Origin: CBIHON01 sp966211965
GTDB taxonomy: Bacteria > Pseudomonadota > Gammaproteobacteria > Burkholderiales > Burkholderiaceae_D
Assembly: GCA_966211965.1 (NCBI GenBank)
Contig: CBIHON010000020.1
Coordinates: 1-64,000 of the forward strand
Reading direction: 5' to 3'
Length of the DNA: 64,000 nt
Position 1 is the first letter of the stretch, and each line of letters starts with the position of its first letter. Of this stretch, positions 7,646 through 15,885 are shown piece after piece. A program made the position numbers and the translations under genes. The notes beneath the pieces are model-generated. The model saw nothing but the letters and a program-made list of their open reading frames with translations. It was not told the DNA's origin and made no database searches.

Positions 7646-8179
7646 ATGTCTCGTGTAGCTAAAATGCCGATTGCACTGCCGAGTGGCGCGGAAGCGACCA
7701 TTACTGCAGCGCAGATCACAGTAAAAGGCCCGTTGGGGTCGCTTTCGCAGCCGTTGACGGGTTTGGTGAAAGTTGAGAACAACGCAGGCACACTTAAGTT
7801 TGAAGCCGCCAATGATAGTCGTGAAGCAAACGCGATGTCCGGTACGCTCCGCGCTTTGGTCAATAATATGGTCAATGGCGTCACCAAGGGTTTCGAGAAG
7901 AAACTGACCTTGATCGGCGTGGGCTACAAGGCGCAAGCGCAAGGCGATAAGTTGAATCTTTCCCTCGGGTTTTCGCATCCGGTAGTGCATCAAATGCCGC
8001 AGGGCGTGAAATGTGAAACACCGACGCCGACGGAAATTCTGATCAAGGGAATCAATCGGCAGCAAGTGGGTCAAGTGGCTGCAGAAGTCCGTGCTTACCG
8101 CAGTCCTGAGCCGTATAAGGGCAAGGGAGTCCGCTATGCGGACGAAGTGGTAGTGATTAAAGAAACTAAGAAGAAGTGA
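7646..8179 (+). CDS. rplF: 50S ribosomal protein L6
   Basis: The 177-residue L6 starts MSRVAKMPIALPSG after a TAAGGAG site. It has two tandem L6 folds; the second contains the family signature PEPYKGKGVRYADE near residue 152. The family length and this N-terminus exclude the longer TTG-initiated reading at 7601, which would begin inside rpsH. Confidence 0.97.
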   Translation: MSRVAKMPIALPSGAEATITAAQITVKGPLGSLSQPLTGLVKVENNAGTLKFEAANDSREANAMSGTLRALVNNMVNGVTKGFEKKLTLIGVGYKAQAQGDKLNLSLGFSHPVVHQMPQGVKCETPTPTEILIKGINRQQVGQVAAEVRAYRSPEPYKGKGVRYADEVVVIKETKKK

Positions 8180-8189
8180 GGGGTTGACG

Positions 8190-8552
8190 ATGGACAAGAA
8201 GCAATCACGTCTGCGCCGCGGTCGTCAGACTCGCGTGAAAATCGCCGAGCTGAAAGTGAATCGCTTGGCCGTGCATCGCACCAACTTGCACATTTACGCG
8301 ACTATCATCAGTCCGGACGCAAAAGTGCTGGCATCGGCTTCCACGCTCGAGGCCGAAGTGCGCCAGCAGTTGGCAGGTCAATCAGGTGCCGGCGGCAACA
8401 CAGCTGCAGCAGCTTTGATCGGCAAGCGTGTCGCGGAGAAGGCTTTGAAAGCGGGGATTGTCGAAGTCGCATTTGACCGTTCTGGTTTCCGTTATCACGG
8501 CCGCGTTAAGGCAGTTGCCGAAGCTGCTCGTGAAGCCGGTCTGAAGTTCTAA
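8190..8552 (+). CDS. rplR: 50S ribosomal protein L18
   Basis: L18 delivers 5S rRNA together with L5. The 120-residue product has an N-terminal basic tail (MDKKQSRLRRGRQTR), then LAVHRTNLHIYATI, and ends with FDRSGFRYHGRVKAVAEAAR. The ATG at 8190 is chosen because GAGGGG at 8178-8183 is well spaced; the TTG at 8184 overlaps that site. Confidence 0.97.
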   Translation: MDKKQSRLRRGRQTRVKIAELKVNRLAVHRTNLHIYATIISPDAKVLASASTLEAEVRQQLAGQSGAGGNTAAAALIGKRVAEKALKAGIVEVAFDRSGFRYHGRVKAVAEAAREAGLKF

Positions 8553-8564
8553 GGAAGAATTGTC

Positions 8565-9083
8565 ATGGCAAAAATGCAATCCAAGATGCAAAGCGACAAG
8601 CCAGATGATGGCATGCGCGAAAAAATGATCGCGGTTAATCGTGTAACCAAAGTGGTTAAGGGTGGCCGTATCATGGGTTTCGCGGCGTTGGCCGTGGTCG
8701 GTGACGGCGATGGCCGTATTGGCATGGGCAAGGGTAAGTCGAAGGAAGTGCCGGTCGCCGTGCAAAAGGCGATGGAAGAAGCGCGTCGCAAGATGATTAA
8801 GGTCACTTTGAAGAACGGCACGCTGCAGCATACCGTTACCGGTAAGCATGGGGCCTCATCTGTTTTGATGGCTCCGGCTAAAGAAGGTACTGGTGTCATC
8901 GCCGGTGGTCCGATGCGCGCGATTTTTGAAGTGATGGGCGTGACGAACGTTGTGGCGAAATCCAACGGCTCGACCAACCCATACAACATGGTGCGCGCGA
9001 CGCTGGATGGCTTGGCTAAGATGAATACCCCGTCGGAAATTGCTGCCAAGCGTGGCAAATCCGTTGAAGAAATTCTGGGCTAA
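8565..9083 (+). CDS. rpsE: 30S ribosomal protein S5
   Basis: S5 shapes the mRNA entry channel and decoding fidelity. The 172-residue product has the S5 RNA-binding segment VVKGGRIMGFAALAVVGDG and the C-terminal segment GSTNPYNMVRATLDGL. An AAGGAAG site precedes the ATG. rpmD follows after 10 bases. Confidence 0.98.
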   Translation: MAKMQSKMQSDKPDDGMREKMIAVNRVTKVVKGGRIMGFAALAVVGDGDGRIGMGKGKSKEVPVAVQKAMEEARRKMIKVTLKNGTLQHTVTGKHGASSVLMAPAKEGTGVIAGGPMRAIFEVMGVTNVVAKSNGSTNPYNMVRATLDGLAKMNTPSEIAAKRGKSVEEILG

Positions 9084-9093
9084 GGTGATTCGA

Positions 9094-9273
9094 ATGGCAA
9101 AGACAATCAAGGTTAAGTTGGTCATGGGCTTGATCGGTACGCGCGAAAAGCATCGCGCTACAGTTCGCGGTCTTGGCTTGCGTGGCGTTAATTCGGTGCG
9201 CGAGTTAGAGGACACGCCAGCAGTGCGCGGCATGATCAATAAAGTGTCGTATCTCGTGAAAGTGGTGTCGTAA
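9094..9273 (+). CDS. rpmD: 50S ribosomal protein L30
   Basis: The 59-residue L30 starts MAKTIKVKLVMGLIGTREKH and includes VRGLGLRGVNSVRELEDTP, as expected for the family. A longer reading from 9040 would begin inside rpsE and is rejected. Located between rpsE and rplO, as in all proteobacterial spc operons. Confidence 0.97.
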   Translation: MAKTIKVKLVMGLIGTREKHRATVRGLGLRGVNSVRELEDTPAVRGMINKVSYLVKVVS

Positions 9274-9299
9274 GCGTCGGCTTACGAACGGAGCAAATC

Positions 9300-9731
9300 A
9301 TGGAATTGAATAACATCCAGCCAGCAGATGGCGCCAAGCACTACAAACGCCGCGTTGGCCGCGGTATCGGGTCAGGCCTTGGTAAAACTTCGGGCCGTGG
9401 TCACAAAGGTCAAAAGTCGCGTTCCGGCGGTTTTCATAAAGTCGGTTTTGAGGGCGGTCAGATGCCGTTGCAACGCCGGTTGCCTAAACGTGGTTTCAAG
9501 TCTTTGGCTACCCCGTACAAGGCAGAAGTCCGCTTGTCGGATCTGGAAAAATTGCCGGTTACCGAAATCGACGTAATTGCCTTGAAACAAGCTGGTTTGG
9601 TTGGTGAACTGGCGCGGGTTGTACGCGTTATTGTGTCCGGCGAGATCAGCAAGAAAGTGTCCCTTAAAGGACTGACCGCAACTAAAGGCGCTAAGGCCGC
9701 AATCGAAGCCGCTGGCGGCTCAGTTGCGTAA
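9300..9731 (+). CDS. rplO: 50S ribosomal protein L15
   Basis: Late-assembly 23S rRNA-binding protein. The 143-residue product has the Gly-rich basic N-terminal part (GRGIGSGLGKTSGRGHKGQK) and the PLQRRLPKRGFKS motif. It precedes secY by 25 bases. Confidence 0.97.
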   Translation: MELNNIQPADGAKHYKRRVGRGIGSGLGKTSGRGHKGQKSRSGGFHKVGFEGGQMPLQRRLPKRGFKSLATPYKAEVRLSDLEKLPVTEIDVIALKQAGLVGELARVVRVIVSGEISKKVSLKGLTATKGAKAAIEAAGGSVA

Positions 9732-9756
9732 ATTGGCGGCTTGACCGGAGTAAACA

Positions 9757-11088
9757 TTGGCGACTGCTCCTCAATTTTCTAAGAGTGCGGCAAGCGGTTT
9801 CCCCTGGAATCGCCTGTGGTTTTTGCTTGCAGCATTGGTGGTTTATCGCATCGGAGCGCATATCCCTGTTCCGGGGATTGATCCGACACAGTTGGCGCAG
9901 TTATTTAAGCAGAACCAGGGCGGCATTTTGGGCATGTTTAACATGTTCTCTGGTGGTGCCCTGTCGCGTTTTACCATCTTTGCGCTGGGCATCATGCCGT
10001 ATATTTCGGCGTCGATCATTATGCAGTTGATGTCGATTGTGTCTCCGCAAATGGAGGCGCTGAAGAAAGAGGGCGAATCCGGCCGTCGCAAGATTACGCA
10101 ATATACGCGTTACGCAACCTTGGTATTGGCGACCTTCCAGGCGCTTGGAATTGCAGTGGCGCTGGAATCGCAGGCCGGCTTGGTGATGGATCCTGGCATG
10201 GCGTTCCGCTTCACGACAGTTGTAACGTTGGTCACTGGCACGATGTTTTTGATGTGGCTGGGTGAACAGATTACTGAACGTGGTTTAGGTAACGGCATTT
10301 CGATCATCATTTTTGCGGGTATCGCTGCTGGTTTGCCGGGTGCCCTTGCAGGGTTGTTCGAATTGGTTCGGACAGGATCGATGAATGCGTTGTCGGCCAT
10401 TCTGATCGTAGTGATCGTTGCAGCGGTGACCTACCTTGTGGTGTTCATTGAGCGAGGGCAGCGCAAGATTCTGGTCAATTACGCGAAGCGTCAAGTGGGT
10501 AACAAAATTTACGGCGGTCAGAGTAGCCATCTGCCGTTGAAGCTGAATATGTCGGGTGTGATCCCTCCCATTTTTGCTTCGTCGATTATTTTGTTTCCTG
10601 CAACGATTACCAGTTGGTTTACGTCGGGCGATACGAGCAATCCTGTGATTCGTTTTCTGAAGGATCTTGCTGCGTCGTTAGCTCCAGGTGAGCCGATTCA
10701 TGCGTTGCTCTATGCTGTTGCGATTGTATTCTTTTGTTTCTTTTATACCGCTTTGGTATTCAATAGCAAAGAGACGGCGGATAACTTGAAGAAGAGTGGC
10801 GCGTTTGTGCCAGGTATTCGCCCTGGTGATCAGACAGCACGTTATATCGATAAAATTTTGATGCGATTGACCTTGGCTGGTGCGGTATACATAACCTTGG
10901 TTTGTTTGCTGCCGGAATTTTTGATCGCTCGCTGGAAGGTTCCGTTTTATTTCGGTGGTACGTCACTTTTGATCATTGTTGTGGTGACGATGGACTTCAT
11001 GGCCCAGGTACAGAATTACGTGATGTCGCAGCAATATGAGTCACTGTTGCGCAAGGCGAATTTCAAGGGCGGAATTCCGACGCGTTAG
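9757..11088 (+). CDS. secY: Protein translocase channel SecY (TTG start)
   Basis: Core of the SecYEG inner-membrane channel. The 443-residue product contains the usual ten hydrophobic spans, the plug-region PGIDPTQL, and MWLGEQITERGLGNGISIIIF, plus the C5-loop-like IRPGDQTARYID that binds SecA. The start is TTG at 9757: GGAG at 9747-9750 is spaced 6 bases from it and MATAPQFSKSA fits the family, while no ATG is available nearby. The gene is part of the spc unit, so channel synthesis is tied to ribosomal protein synthesis. Confidence 0.97.
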   Translation: MATAPQFSKSAASGFPWNRLWFLLAALVVYRIGAHIPVPGIDPTQLAQLFKQNQGGILGMFNMFSGGALSRFTIFALGIMPYISASIIMQLMSIVSPQMEALKKEGESGRRKITQYTRYATLVLATFQALGIAVALESQAGLVMDPGMAFRFTTVVTLVTGTMFLMWLGEQITERGLGNGISIIIFAGIAAGLPGALAGLFELVRTGSMNALSAILIVVIVAAVTYLVVFIERGQRKILVNYAKRQVGNKIYGGQSSHLPLKLNMSGVIPPIFASSIILFPATITSWFTSGDTSNPVIRFLKDLAASLAPGEPIHALLYAVAIVFFCFFYTALVFNSKETADNLKKSGAFVPGIRPGDQTARYIDKILMRLTLAGAVYITLVCLLPEFLIARWKVPFYFGGTSLLIIVVVTMDFMAQVQNYVMSQQYESLLRKANFKGGIPTR

Positions 11089-11124
11089 GGTTAAGGGCGG
11101 TGCCCAGGAGAACGAGCAGACCGA

Positions 11125-11343
11125 ATGGCAAAAGACGACGTTATCCAGATGCAAGGTGAGATTCTCGAGAATCTGCCAAATGCAACGTTTCGAGTTAAGT
11201 TGGAAAATGGACATGTAGTGCTTGGTCATATTTCCGGAAAAATGCGCATGAACTATATTCGCATTTTGCCCGGCGATAAGGTGACGGTTGAATTGACACC
11301 TTATGATCTAAGCCGTGCACGTATCGTATTCCGCACCAAGTAG
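11125..11343 (+). CDS. infA: Translation initiation factor IF-1
   Basis: The 72-residue OB-fold factor blocks the A site during initiation. It reads MAKDDVIQMQGEILENLPNA at the start and has the RNA-binding segment GHISGKMRMNYIRILPGDKV. It sits between secY and rpmJ, as in many betaproteobacteria, which frequently also have a divergent second infA elsewhere. Confidence 0.98.
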   Translation: MAKDDVIQMQGEILENLPNATFRVKLENGHVVLGHISGKMRMNYIRILPGDKVTVELTPYDLSRARIVFRTK

Positions 11344-11383
11344 CTTTAAAGTAATCAAGAACTGAGAGAGAAAGAGGGCAAAA

Positions 11384-11497
11384 ATGAAGGTGCTCGCATC
11401 GGTTAAGCGGATCTGCCGCAACTGTAAAATCATCAAGCGCAAAGGCGTTGTTCGTGTAATTTGCACAGAACCGCGTCACAAGCAGCGCCAAGGTTAA
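11384..11497 (+). CDS. rpmJ: 50S ribosomal protein L36 (zinc-binding form)
   Basis: A 37-codon gene: MKVLASVKRICRNCKIIKRK continuing through GVVRVICTEPRHKQRQG. Cysteines at residues 11, 14 and 27 with a histidine at 32 make the CxxC...C...H zinc site of the C+ form. GAGAAAGAGGG precedes the ATG. It is too short for most automatic gene calls, but the sequence and position (infA-rpmJ-rpsM) are unambiguous. Confidence 0.97.
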   Translation: MKVLASVKRICRNCKIIKRKGVVRVICTEPRHKQRQG

Positions 11498-11524
11498 TTA
11501 ACGTTATTGATCGAGGAATAACGA

Positions 11525-11890
11525 ATGGCACGTATTGCAGGGGTAAATATCCCAAATCATCAACACACCGTTATCGGCTTGACCGCGATTTATGGTGTTG
11601 GCCGCCCGCGTGCGCAAGAAATTTGCGCTAAGACGGGTGTTCCGACCACTAAAAAGGTCAAGGATCTCGATGATAGCGAGTTGGAAAAGCTGCGCGATGA
11701 AATTGGTAAATTCATCGTTGAAGGCGATCTGCGTCGTGAAATCTCGATGAACATCAAGCGTCTGATGGACTTGGGTTGCTACCGCGGCCTGCGTCACCGT
11801 AAGGGCTTGCCTTGCCGTGGTCAGCGTACGCGTACCAACGCACGGACTCGCAAGGGCCCGCGTAAAGCAGCGCAATCGCTGAAGAAATAA
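11525..11890 (+). CDS. rpsM: 30S ribosomal protein S13
   Basis: S13 forms inter-subunit bridges and contacts P-site tRNA. The 121-residue product has MARIAGVNIPNHQHTVIGLT at the start, the helix-hairpin-helix region, and the Arg-rich tail GLPCRGQRTRTNARTRKGPR. It opens the alpha unit (rpsM-rpsK-rpsD-rpoA-rplQ). Confidence 0.98.
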   Translation: MARIAGVNIPNHQHTVIGLTAIYGVGRPRAQEICAKTGVPTTKKVKDLDDSELEKLRDEIGKFIVEGDLRREISMNIKRLMDLGCYRGLRHRKGLPCRGQRTRTNARTRKGPRKAAQSLKK

Positions 11891-11944
11891 TCCACGCCGG
11901 TGAAAACCGGCTTTAGATTAGTCGTCGGATTCTAGGAAATAATC

Positions 11945-12349
11945 ATGGCAAAAGCACCAAATAACGCCGCCGCGGCACGCGTGCGCAAGAAAGTCAAAAA
12001 GAACGTTGCTGAAGGCATTGCGCACATTCATGCCTCTTTCAACAACACCATTATCACCATCACTGACCGTCAAGGTAATGCATTGTCTTGGGCGACATCC
12101 GGCGGTGCAGGCTTCAAGGGTTCGCGTAAATCGACACCATTTGCTGCTCAGGTCGCCGCCGAAGCTGCGGGCAAGGTGGCGGTTGAATGTGGTGTAAAGA
12201 ACCTTGAAGTTCGCATCAAGGGGCCGGGGCCAGGTCGTGAATCGGCTGTTCGCGCGCTGAACAACCTCGGTATCAAAATCACGCAAATCCAGGACGTGAC
12301 GCCTGTGCCGCATAACGGTTGCCGTCCGCCAAAGCGTCGTCGTATCTAA
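11945..12349 (+). CDS. rpsK: 30S ribosomal protein S11
   Basis: S11 lies on the 30S platform near the Shine-Dalgarno helix. The 134-residue product shows HIHASFNNTIITITDRQGN, GGAGFKGSRKSTPFAAQ and the C-terminal HNGCRPPKRRRI. It is followed by a 207-bp gap that contains a terminator-like hairpin before rpsD. Confidence 0.98.
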   Translation: MAKAPNNAAAARVRKKVKKNVAEGIAHIHASFNNTIITITDRQGNALSWATSGGAGFKGSRKSTPFAAQVAAEAAGKVAVECGVKNLEVRIKGPGPGRESAVRALNNLGIKITQIQDVTPVPHNGCRPPKRRRI

Positions 12350-12432
12350 TTGCTGGCGAACTGGTCGTTTAGGACGCACTGTAGGTTCGTCGGCCAACAA
12401 GTTTAGCTTGTCTTTTTGAGATGTTTTTATTG

Positions 12433-12463
12433 CCCGCCAAAGACCTTGGCGGGTTTTGTTCTT
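12433..12463 (+). terminator. Terminator or attenuator between rpsK and rpsD
   Basis: CCCGCCAA (12433-12440), loop AGACC, TTGGCGGG (12446-12453), then TTTTGTTCTT. The 8-bp perfect G+C-rich stem plus T-rich tract is a standard intrinsic terminator shape, yet it lies inside the alpha ribosomal unit upstream of rpsD and rpoA. Partial termination is therefore more likely than a full stop, unless rpsD has its own promoter; none was found with confidence in 12464-12556. Confidence 0.65.
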
Positions 12464-12556
12464 AAGCCCACCGTTTGATTGAGATTTAATCAGACTAGCG
12501 CCTGGCAAATCGATGAGTCGATATGCTCGGGGCGTCATTTTTAAAAAGGAATTATC

Positions 12557-13180
12557 GTGGCACGTTATATTGGACCGAAGGCAAAACTCTCTCGCCGTGA
12601 AGGCACTGATCTGTTTCTGAAGAGCGCGCGCCGCTCGCTGGATTCCAAGTGCAAACTGGATTCCAAGCCAGGCCAACATGGCCGTACTTCTGGTGCACGT
12701 ACTTCCGACTACGGCAACCAATTGCGTGAAAAGCAAAAGGTCAAGCGTATGTACGGCATTCTTGAGCGTCAGTTCCGCCGCTATTTTGCGGAAGCCGACC
12801 GCCGTAAGGGCAACACCGGCGAAACGCTGTTGAAATTGCTTGAAGCCCGTCTTGATAACGTCGTTTATCGCATGGGTTTTGGCTCGACTCGCGCTGAGGG
12901 TCGTCAATTGGTAAGCCATAAAGCGTTCACCGTGAACGGCAATGTCGTCAACATCGCGTCTTATCAAGTCAAGGCTGGTGACGTCATTGCTGTGCGTGAA
13001 AAGGCCAAGAAGCAAACCCGCATTATTGAAGCGCTGTCGCTGGCCGAGCAAATTGGTATGCCTTCCTGGGTTTCCGTTGATGCCAAGAAGATGGAAGGTA
13101 CATTTAAATCGGTCCCTGACCGCAGCGAAATAGCTAACGATGTCAACGAGTCGTTGATCGTCGAATTGTATTCGCGTTAA
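12557..13180 (+). CDS. rpsD: 30S ribosomal protein S4 (GTG start)
   Basis: Primary 16S-binding protein; in E. coli it is the repressor of the alpha operon. The 207-residue product starts MARYIGPKAKLSRREGTDLF, with a GTG codon behind AAAAAGGA, and contains the S4 domain with RLDNVVYRMGFGSTRAEGRQ. The 12350-12556 gap before it, with a terminator-like hairpin, could be the place where S4 acts here; that is inferred. Confidence 0.97.
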   Translation: MARYIGPKAKLSRREGTDLFLKSARRSLDSKCKLDSKPGQHGRTSGARTSDYGNQLREKQKVKRMYGILERQFRRYFAEADRRKGNTGETLLKLLEARLDNVVYRMGFGSTRAEGRQLVSHKAFTVNGNVVNIASYQVKAGDVIAVREKAKKQTRIIEALSLAEQIGMPSWVSVDAKKMEGTFKSVPDRSEIANDVNESLIVELYSR

Positions 13181-13217
13181 TTCCGGTTTTCCGTCGTATC
13201 GGTTTGTTTTTCTGATT

Positions 13218-13264
13218 GGGCCAGAGTGGCGCGGCAAGCCGCGATGCTTCATACACCTTGGCCC
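13218..13264 (+). other. Structured rpsD-rpoA intercistronic region
   Basis: An outer pair GGGCCA (13218-13223) / TGGCCC (13259-13264) encloses an inner perfect hairpin CGCGGC (13230-13235) AA GCCGCG (13238-13243). No T tract follows, so it is not a terminator. It may be an RNA processing or stability element of the alpha-unit transcript. Confidence 0.4.
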
Positions 13265-13331
13265 TCACATGTTGACAATTGCCATCAGCCTTATCGGTGT
13301 AACGAGCCGAGGGTATTGAAAAGGACATTTC

Positions 13332-14309
13332 ATGCAAAACAGTTTGTTGAAGCCCCGTATTATTGAAGTAGAAACACTGGGTGCAGGCCATGCCAAGGTT
13401 GTCATGGAGCCGTTTGAGCGCGGCTACGGGCATACCTTGGGCAATGCGTTGCGTCGCGTGCTGTTGTCGTCAATGGTTGGTTATGCGCCGACCGAAGTTA
13501 CGATTGCCGGCGTCGTGCATGAGTATTCGTCACTTGACGGCGTGCAGGAAGACGTCGTCGACATGCTGTTGAATCTCAAGGGCGTCGTATTCAAATTGCA
13601 TAATCGCGATGAGGTTACACTGACCTTGAAAAAGGAAGGCGAGGGCTCCGTGCTCGCCTCTGATATCGATCTGCCGCACGATGTTGAGCTGGTCAACCCT
13701 GATCACGTCATCGCCAACTTGACTGCCGGCGGTAAGCTCGACATGCAAATCAAGGTTGAAAAAGGCCGTGGCTATGTACCTGGCAACGTGCGTCGTTTGT
13801 CGGAAGATGCAAACAAAACCATTGGCCGTATCATTCTCGACGCTTCGTTCTCTCCAGTGCGCCGCGTTTCCTACTTCGTTGAGTCGGCTCGCGTTGAACA
13901 GCGTACCGACCTCGATAAGCTGGTCATCAATATCGAAACCAATGGCGTGATTTCGCCTGAGGAAGCGATTCGCCAGTCGGCTCGTGTGCTGGTTGACCAG
14001 CTGAATGTATTTGCTGCTCTGGAAGGCACGGAGGCGGCTGCTGAGGCGCCGTCGCGTGCACCGTCTGTTGATCCTATTCTGTTGCGGCCGGTCGATGATC
14101 TGGAACTCACGGTGCGTTCTGCAAATTGCCTGAAAGCAGAAAATATTTACTACATTGGCGACCTTATCCAGCGTAGTGAAAATGAATTGCTCAAAACCCC
14201 GAATCTGGGCCGCAAGTCCTTGAACGAGATCAAAGAAGTGTTGGCTTCTCGTGGTTTGACCTTGGGTATGAAGCTTGAGAACTGGCCGCCGGCTGGTTTG
14301 GAAAAATAA
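13332..14309 (+). CDS. rpoA: RNA polymerase subunit alpha
   Basis: The 325-residue product has the assembly domain (KVVMEPFERGYGHTLGNALR, dimerisation residues) and, after a linker near residue 235-250, the DNA- and activator-binding C-terminal domain with DLELTVRSANCLKAENI and NLGRKSLNEIKEVL. The site GAAAAGGAC precedes the ATG. It lies between rpsD and rplQ, as is universal in proteobacteria. Confidence 0.98.
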   Translation: MQNSLLKPRIIEVETLGAGHAKVVMEPFERGYGHTLGNALRRVLLSSMVGYAPTEVTIAGVVHEYSSLDGVQEDVVDMLLNLKGVVFKLHNRDEVTLTLKKEGEGSVLASDIDLPHDVELVNPDHVIANLTAGGKLDMQIKVEKGRGYVPGNVRRLSEDANKTIGRIILDASFSPVRRVSYFVESARVEQRTDLDKLVINIETNGVISPEEAIRQSARVLVDQLNVFAALEGTEAAAEAPSRAPSVDPILLRPVDDLELTVRSANCLKAENIYYIGDLIQRSENELLKTPNLGRKSLNEIKEVLASRGLTLGMKLENWPPAGLEK

Positions 14310-14436
14310 TCCGGCTGAGGCAGACCTGCTGCCTTCAGTCATTGTCGCAGTAAAAATATTTACCGGCCCGCGATGGAGCGCAATGCGCAAAATCGATAGA
14401 AGAGCTGGACTCAAACTAAACTAGAAAGGAAATAAC

Positions 14437-14832
14437 ATGCGTCATCGTCACGGTCTTCGTAAATTAAATCGCACTTCCTCCCACCGTCTCGCCATGTTGC
14501 GCAACATGACTGTTTCGTTGCTGCGCCATGAAGCTATCAAAACCACGCTGCCAAAAGCAAAAGAGCTGCGTCGTGTGGTGGAGCCGATCCTGACGTTGGG
14601 CAAGACCGATAGTTTGGCTAACAAGCGTCTCGCATTCAACCGTTTGCGCGATCGAGAAATGGTCGTCAAGCTATTCTCCGAACTTGGCCCGCGCTATGCA
14701 AATCGTAATGGTGGCTATCTGCGCATTTTGAAGATGGGCTTCCGTGTCGGCGATAATGCGCCGATGGCTTTCATCGAATTGCTCGACCGTCCGGAAACCA
14801 CCGAAGCGGTTGAGGATACCAGCGCCGAGTAA
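14437..14832 (+). CDS. rplQ: 50S ribosomal protein L17
   Basis: The 131-residue L17 begins MRHRHGLRKLNRTSSHRLAM and has LLRHEAIKTTLPKAKELRRV, both standard. AGAAAGGAAATAAC precedes the ATG. It closes the ribosomal block and is followed by a strong terminator. Confidence 0.98.
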   Translation: MRHRHGLRKLNRTSSHRLAMLRNMTVSLLRHEAIKTTLPKAKELRRVVEPILTLGKTDSLANKRLAFNRLRDREMVVKLFSELGPRYANRNGGYLRILKMGFRVGDNAPMAFIELLDRPETTEAVEDTSAE

Positions 14833-14862
14833 GGCAAGCTCACTGCAAAGCGAGCGACATAC

Positions 14863-14897
14863 AAAAAGCCAGGCGATGCCTGGCTTTTTGGTTTTTT
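14863..14897 (+). terminator. Intrinsic terminator of the ribosomal block
   Basis: AAAAAGCCAGGC (14863-14874), loop GAT, GCCTGGCTTTTT (14878-14889): a 12-bp perfect stem ending in a T run. This is the expected end of the alpha-unit transcript after rplQ. Confidence 0.9.
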
Positions 14898-14951
14898 CAG
14901 GTCGGCTTCGTTTGTGGCAAGATAGGCATACTCAAAGAGTCAGCTTCCAGC

Positions 14952-15884
14952 ATGTCCGAACCCATTATTTTGTCGGTCACCAACCTACACAAAAGCTATG
15001 GTGTGGGTGCTTCCAGAAATATCGTGATTGATGGCCTGTCGTTTGCGCTACGGCGTGGCGAATGCTACGGCCTGCTGGGACCGAACGGTGCCGGAAAAAC
15101 CACTACTTTGCGTCTCTGTCTGGGACTTACGGAGCCGGATGAGGGCGAAATTCACTTAGGTGGACAAGCTATTCCTTCTGACGCGCGTTCTGCGCGCTGG
15201 CGGGTAGGGGTAGTACCTCAAGGTGACAACCTCGATCCGGATTTTACGGTCAGCGAGAATCTGCTGGTGTTCGGACGTTACTTTGGAATAGCCGATGCGA
15301 CAATCCGAGAGCGTATTCCCAAGTTGCTTGAGTTCGCTAACTTGAGCGCGAAGCGGAATGCCGCCATTGGGGAACTGTCGGGCGGTATGAAACGCAGGCT
15401 GACCTTGGCGCGCTCTTTGATCAACGATCCGGATTTGATTTTTATGGACGAGCCTACGACGGGGCTTGACCCGCAGGCGCGCCACATGATCTGGGAACGA
15501 TTGAAAGCACTGCTGAGCCAAGGCAAGACGATTTTTCTCACGACCCATTTCATGGATGAGGCTGAGCGGTTGTGCGATCGCTTGGCCGTAATTGACCGTG
15601 GCCGCATGATCGCCGAAGGGGCACCGCACGATTTGATCCGGCAACATATTGAAGCGCAAGTGATCGAGGTGTATGGGGAAAATGCCTTGGTTTGGGAACG
15701 GAGCGAGGGACGTGGAAAATCGGCCCGTATCGAAGTAAGCGGCGAGACGGCATTTTGCTATACCAATGATGTGCAGGATTTGCTCGACAGTCTGCAAGTC
15801 ACCCAAGGCGTGCGATACATTCATCGTCCGGCTAACCTTGAAGACTTGTTCCTGAAGTTGACGGGCAGAGAAATGCGAGATTGA
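14952..15884 (+). CDS. nodI: ABC exporter ATPase of the NodI / DRA family
   Basis: A 310-residue ATPase with Walker A GPNGAGKTTTLR (about residue 42), Q-loop VVPQGDNLDPDFTV, signature LSGGMKRRLTLARSL and Walker B LIFMDEPTTGLD. The sequence, especially DFTVSENLLVFGRYFGI and the C-terminal part, is of the NodI type, known from rhizobial Nod-factor export but widespread in Betaproteobacteria without nodulation. It is followed after one base by its permease. No nod genes are nearby, so the substrate is unknown; the symbol marks homology, not a symbiotic role. Confidence 0.85.
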   Translation: MSEPIILSVTNLHKSYGVGASRNIVIDGLSFALRRGECYGLLGPNGAGKTTTLRLCLGLTEPDEGEIHLGGQAIPSDARSARWRVGVVPQGDNLDPDFTVSENLLVFGRYFGIADATIRERIPKLLEFANLSAKRNAAIGELSGGMKRRLTLARSLINDPDLIFMDEPTTGLDPQARHMIWERLKALLSQGKTIFLTTHFMDEAERLCDRLAVIDRGRMIAEGAPHDLIRQHIEAQVIEVYGENALVWERSEGRGKSARIEVSGETAFCYTNDVQDLLDSLQVTQGVRYIHRPANLEDLFLKLTGREMRD

Positions 15885-15885
15885 A

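Noticed and set aside
11918..13252. Long open frame of 444 codons on the minus strand across rpsK, rpsD and the gaps
   Set aside because: It lies antisense to well-identified ribosomal genes, has no recognisable domain and is explained by codon bias of the real genes.
13267..13331. Separate rpoA promoter based on TTGACA near 13273
   Set aside because: No acceptable -10 lies 16-18 bp downstream, so the match is probably chance.
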